A stretch of DNA of 64,000 bases from assembly GCF_000006565.2 (NCBI RefSeq), contig NC_031478.1:6893057-6957056 (forward strand), in the 5' to 3' direction. Below the pieces are notes generated by a model that was not told the DNA's origin, ran no database searches, and saw only the letters and a list, made by a program, of their open reading frames with translations. The stretch's first letter is position 1, and the number at the start of each line of letters is the position of its first letter. The translations under genes were made by a program, and so were the position numbers. Source of the stretch: Toxoplasma gondii ME49. Lineage: Eukaryota > Apicomplexa > Conoidasida > Eucoccidiorida > Sarcocystidae. Of this stretch, positions 63,407 through 64,000 are shown in pieces.

Positions 63407-64000
63407 GGCGACGATGCCTGGTTCCTTTGTCTGTTTCGAGAAATGCCAGCGGCGCAGGCAAAGCGAAGAAAACCAGCCGCAGAAAAAACCTTTTTCACGA
63501 AAAGAGAACCAGGAAAGAGCAGATGGAGAGCCCCCACGCAAAACGTCCCCCCCCGCGGTGTCGAGCGAGACAAGGATTATTTGGGAATAAGTCGCAGAAA
63601 ATTAGGAAAGGAAATTTCCACGCGGTCCGCTTCCTCTTGACAAGAAGGCATGCCTGTCTGTCTTGGGAAGCAACTTGGACGCGAAAAAAAACGGGAGGAA
63701 AAAAGTCACACCGGGGCAGAGTCGGCGAGCACGAACGTAGTCAAAAGCTGCTCGACTGTTTATATGCCGTCGTGGTGGGAAGAAAGGAAGAACTCAAGGT
63801 CATTTTGTCTGCCCCCGAGCGCACACCTGTTGCTGACGACATGCAGATTCAAACGCTCCCGTGTCCCCACGAAAACCTTAAGGAACGGTCCCACGGGGAA
63901 AAACGTTCTTTCCCCCGACTGTTTTCCACCCAACTTCCTCTTTTTCTGCGCAAAACGTGTAGAAAGGAAAACAATGTTTTTACGCAACACCGGCGGAGCG
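63407..64000. promoter_or_regulatory. upstream region of the 59.3-63.4 kb gene
   Basis: This follows the first exon on the minus strand and should contain its leader and promoter. It includes A-rich and pyrimidine-rich runs (for example near 63680-63710). I see no further gene up to the window edge. Confidence 0.35.

Overview
The window looks like nuclear DNA of a coccidian apicomplexan of the Toxoplasma/Hammondia/Neospora group. Genes are broken into many short exons with clean GT..AG borders, encoded proteins carry long Ser/Thr/Pro/acidic low-complexity stretches, one protein has an apicomplexan-type AP2 DNA-binding domain, and there are no bacterial-style operons. I built gene models by hand by pairing donors and acceptors and requiring reading phase to carry through. 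Where every junction fits I say so; where only some exons are secure I say that too.

Layout, left to right. 1-6776 (-): a gene of many tiny coiled-coil exons behind a hydrophobic N-terminus, running off the left edge. 8432-about 15600 (-): a multi-exon polytopic membrane protein with a cysteine-rich loop and a long cytosolic-looking tail; the last nine exons fit in phase. 15832-23757 (-): an ApiAP2 gene whose AP2 domain is split by an intron. 24576-about 27216 (-): a partly resolved gene of unknown function. 28576-29418 (-) and 30015-30935 (-): two small three-exon genes, probably organellar or membrane proteins. 31924-33099 (+): a single-exon protein with one membrane segment. 34194-about 35450 (-): a small coiled-coil gene. 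36555-40361 (+): a four-exon, 986-residue protein with a mitochondrial-type leader. 40765-about 42383 (-): exons of a membrane protein. 42427-44820 (-): an acidic single-exon protein. 45867-47910 (+): a nine-exon major facilitator transporter. 48939-50054 (+): an RRM protein of the NIFK/Nop15 ribosome-biogenesis type. 50967-51609 (-) and 51944-52564 (+): a divergent pair, the second being a DPCD-family protein. 54625-56519 (-): the SNARE YKT6. 59315-63406 (-): a four-exon membrane-anchored conserved protein whose intron carries a 257-bp tandem repeat.

The identified genes point to ordinary cell biology: transcription control (AP2), ribosome biogenesis (RRM), membrane traffic (YKT6), solute transport (MFS) and cilium/flagellum or R2TP-linked assembly (DPCD). 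They do not form one pathway. The genes most likely to be new or mis-annotated are the split membrane protein at 8.4-15.6 kb, the small three-exon genes at 28.6-30.9 kb, and the coiled-coil gene at 1-6.8 kb.
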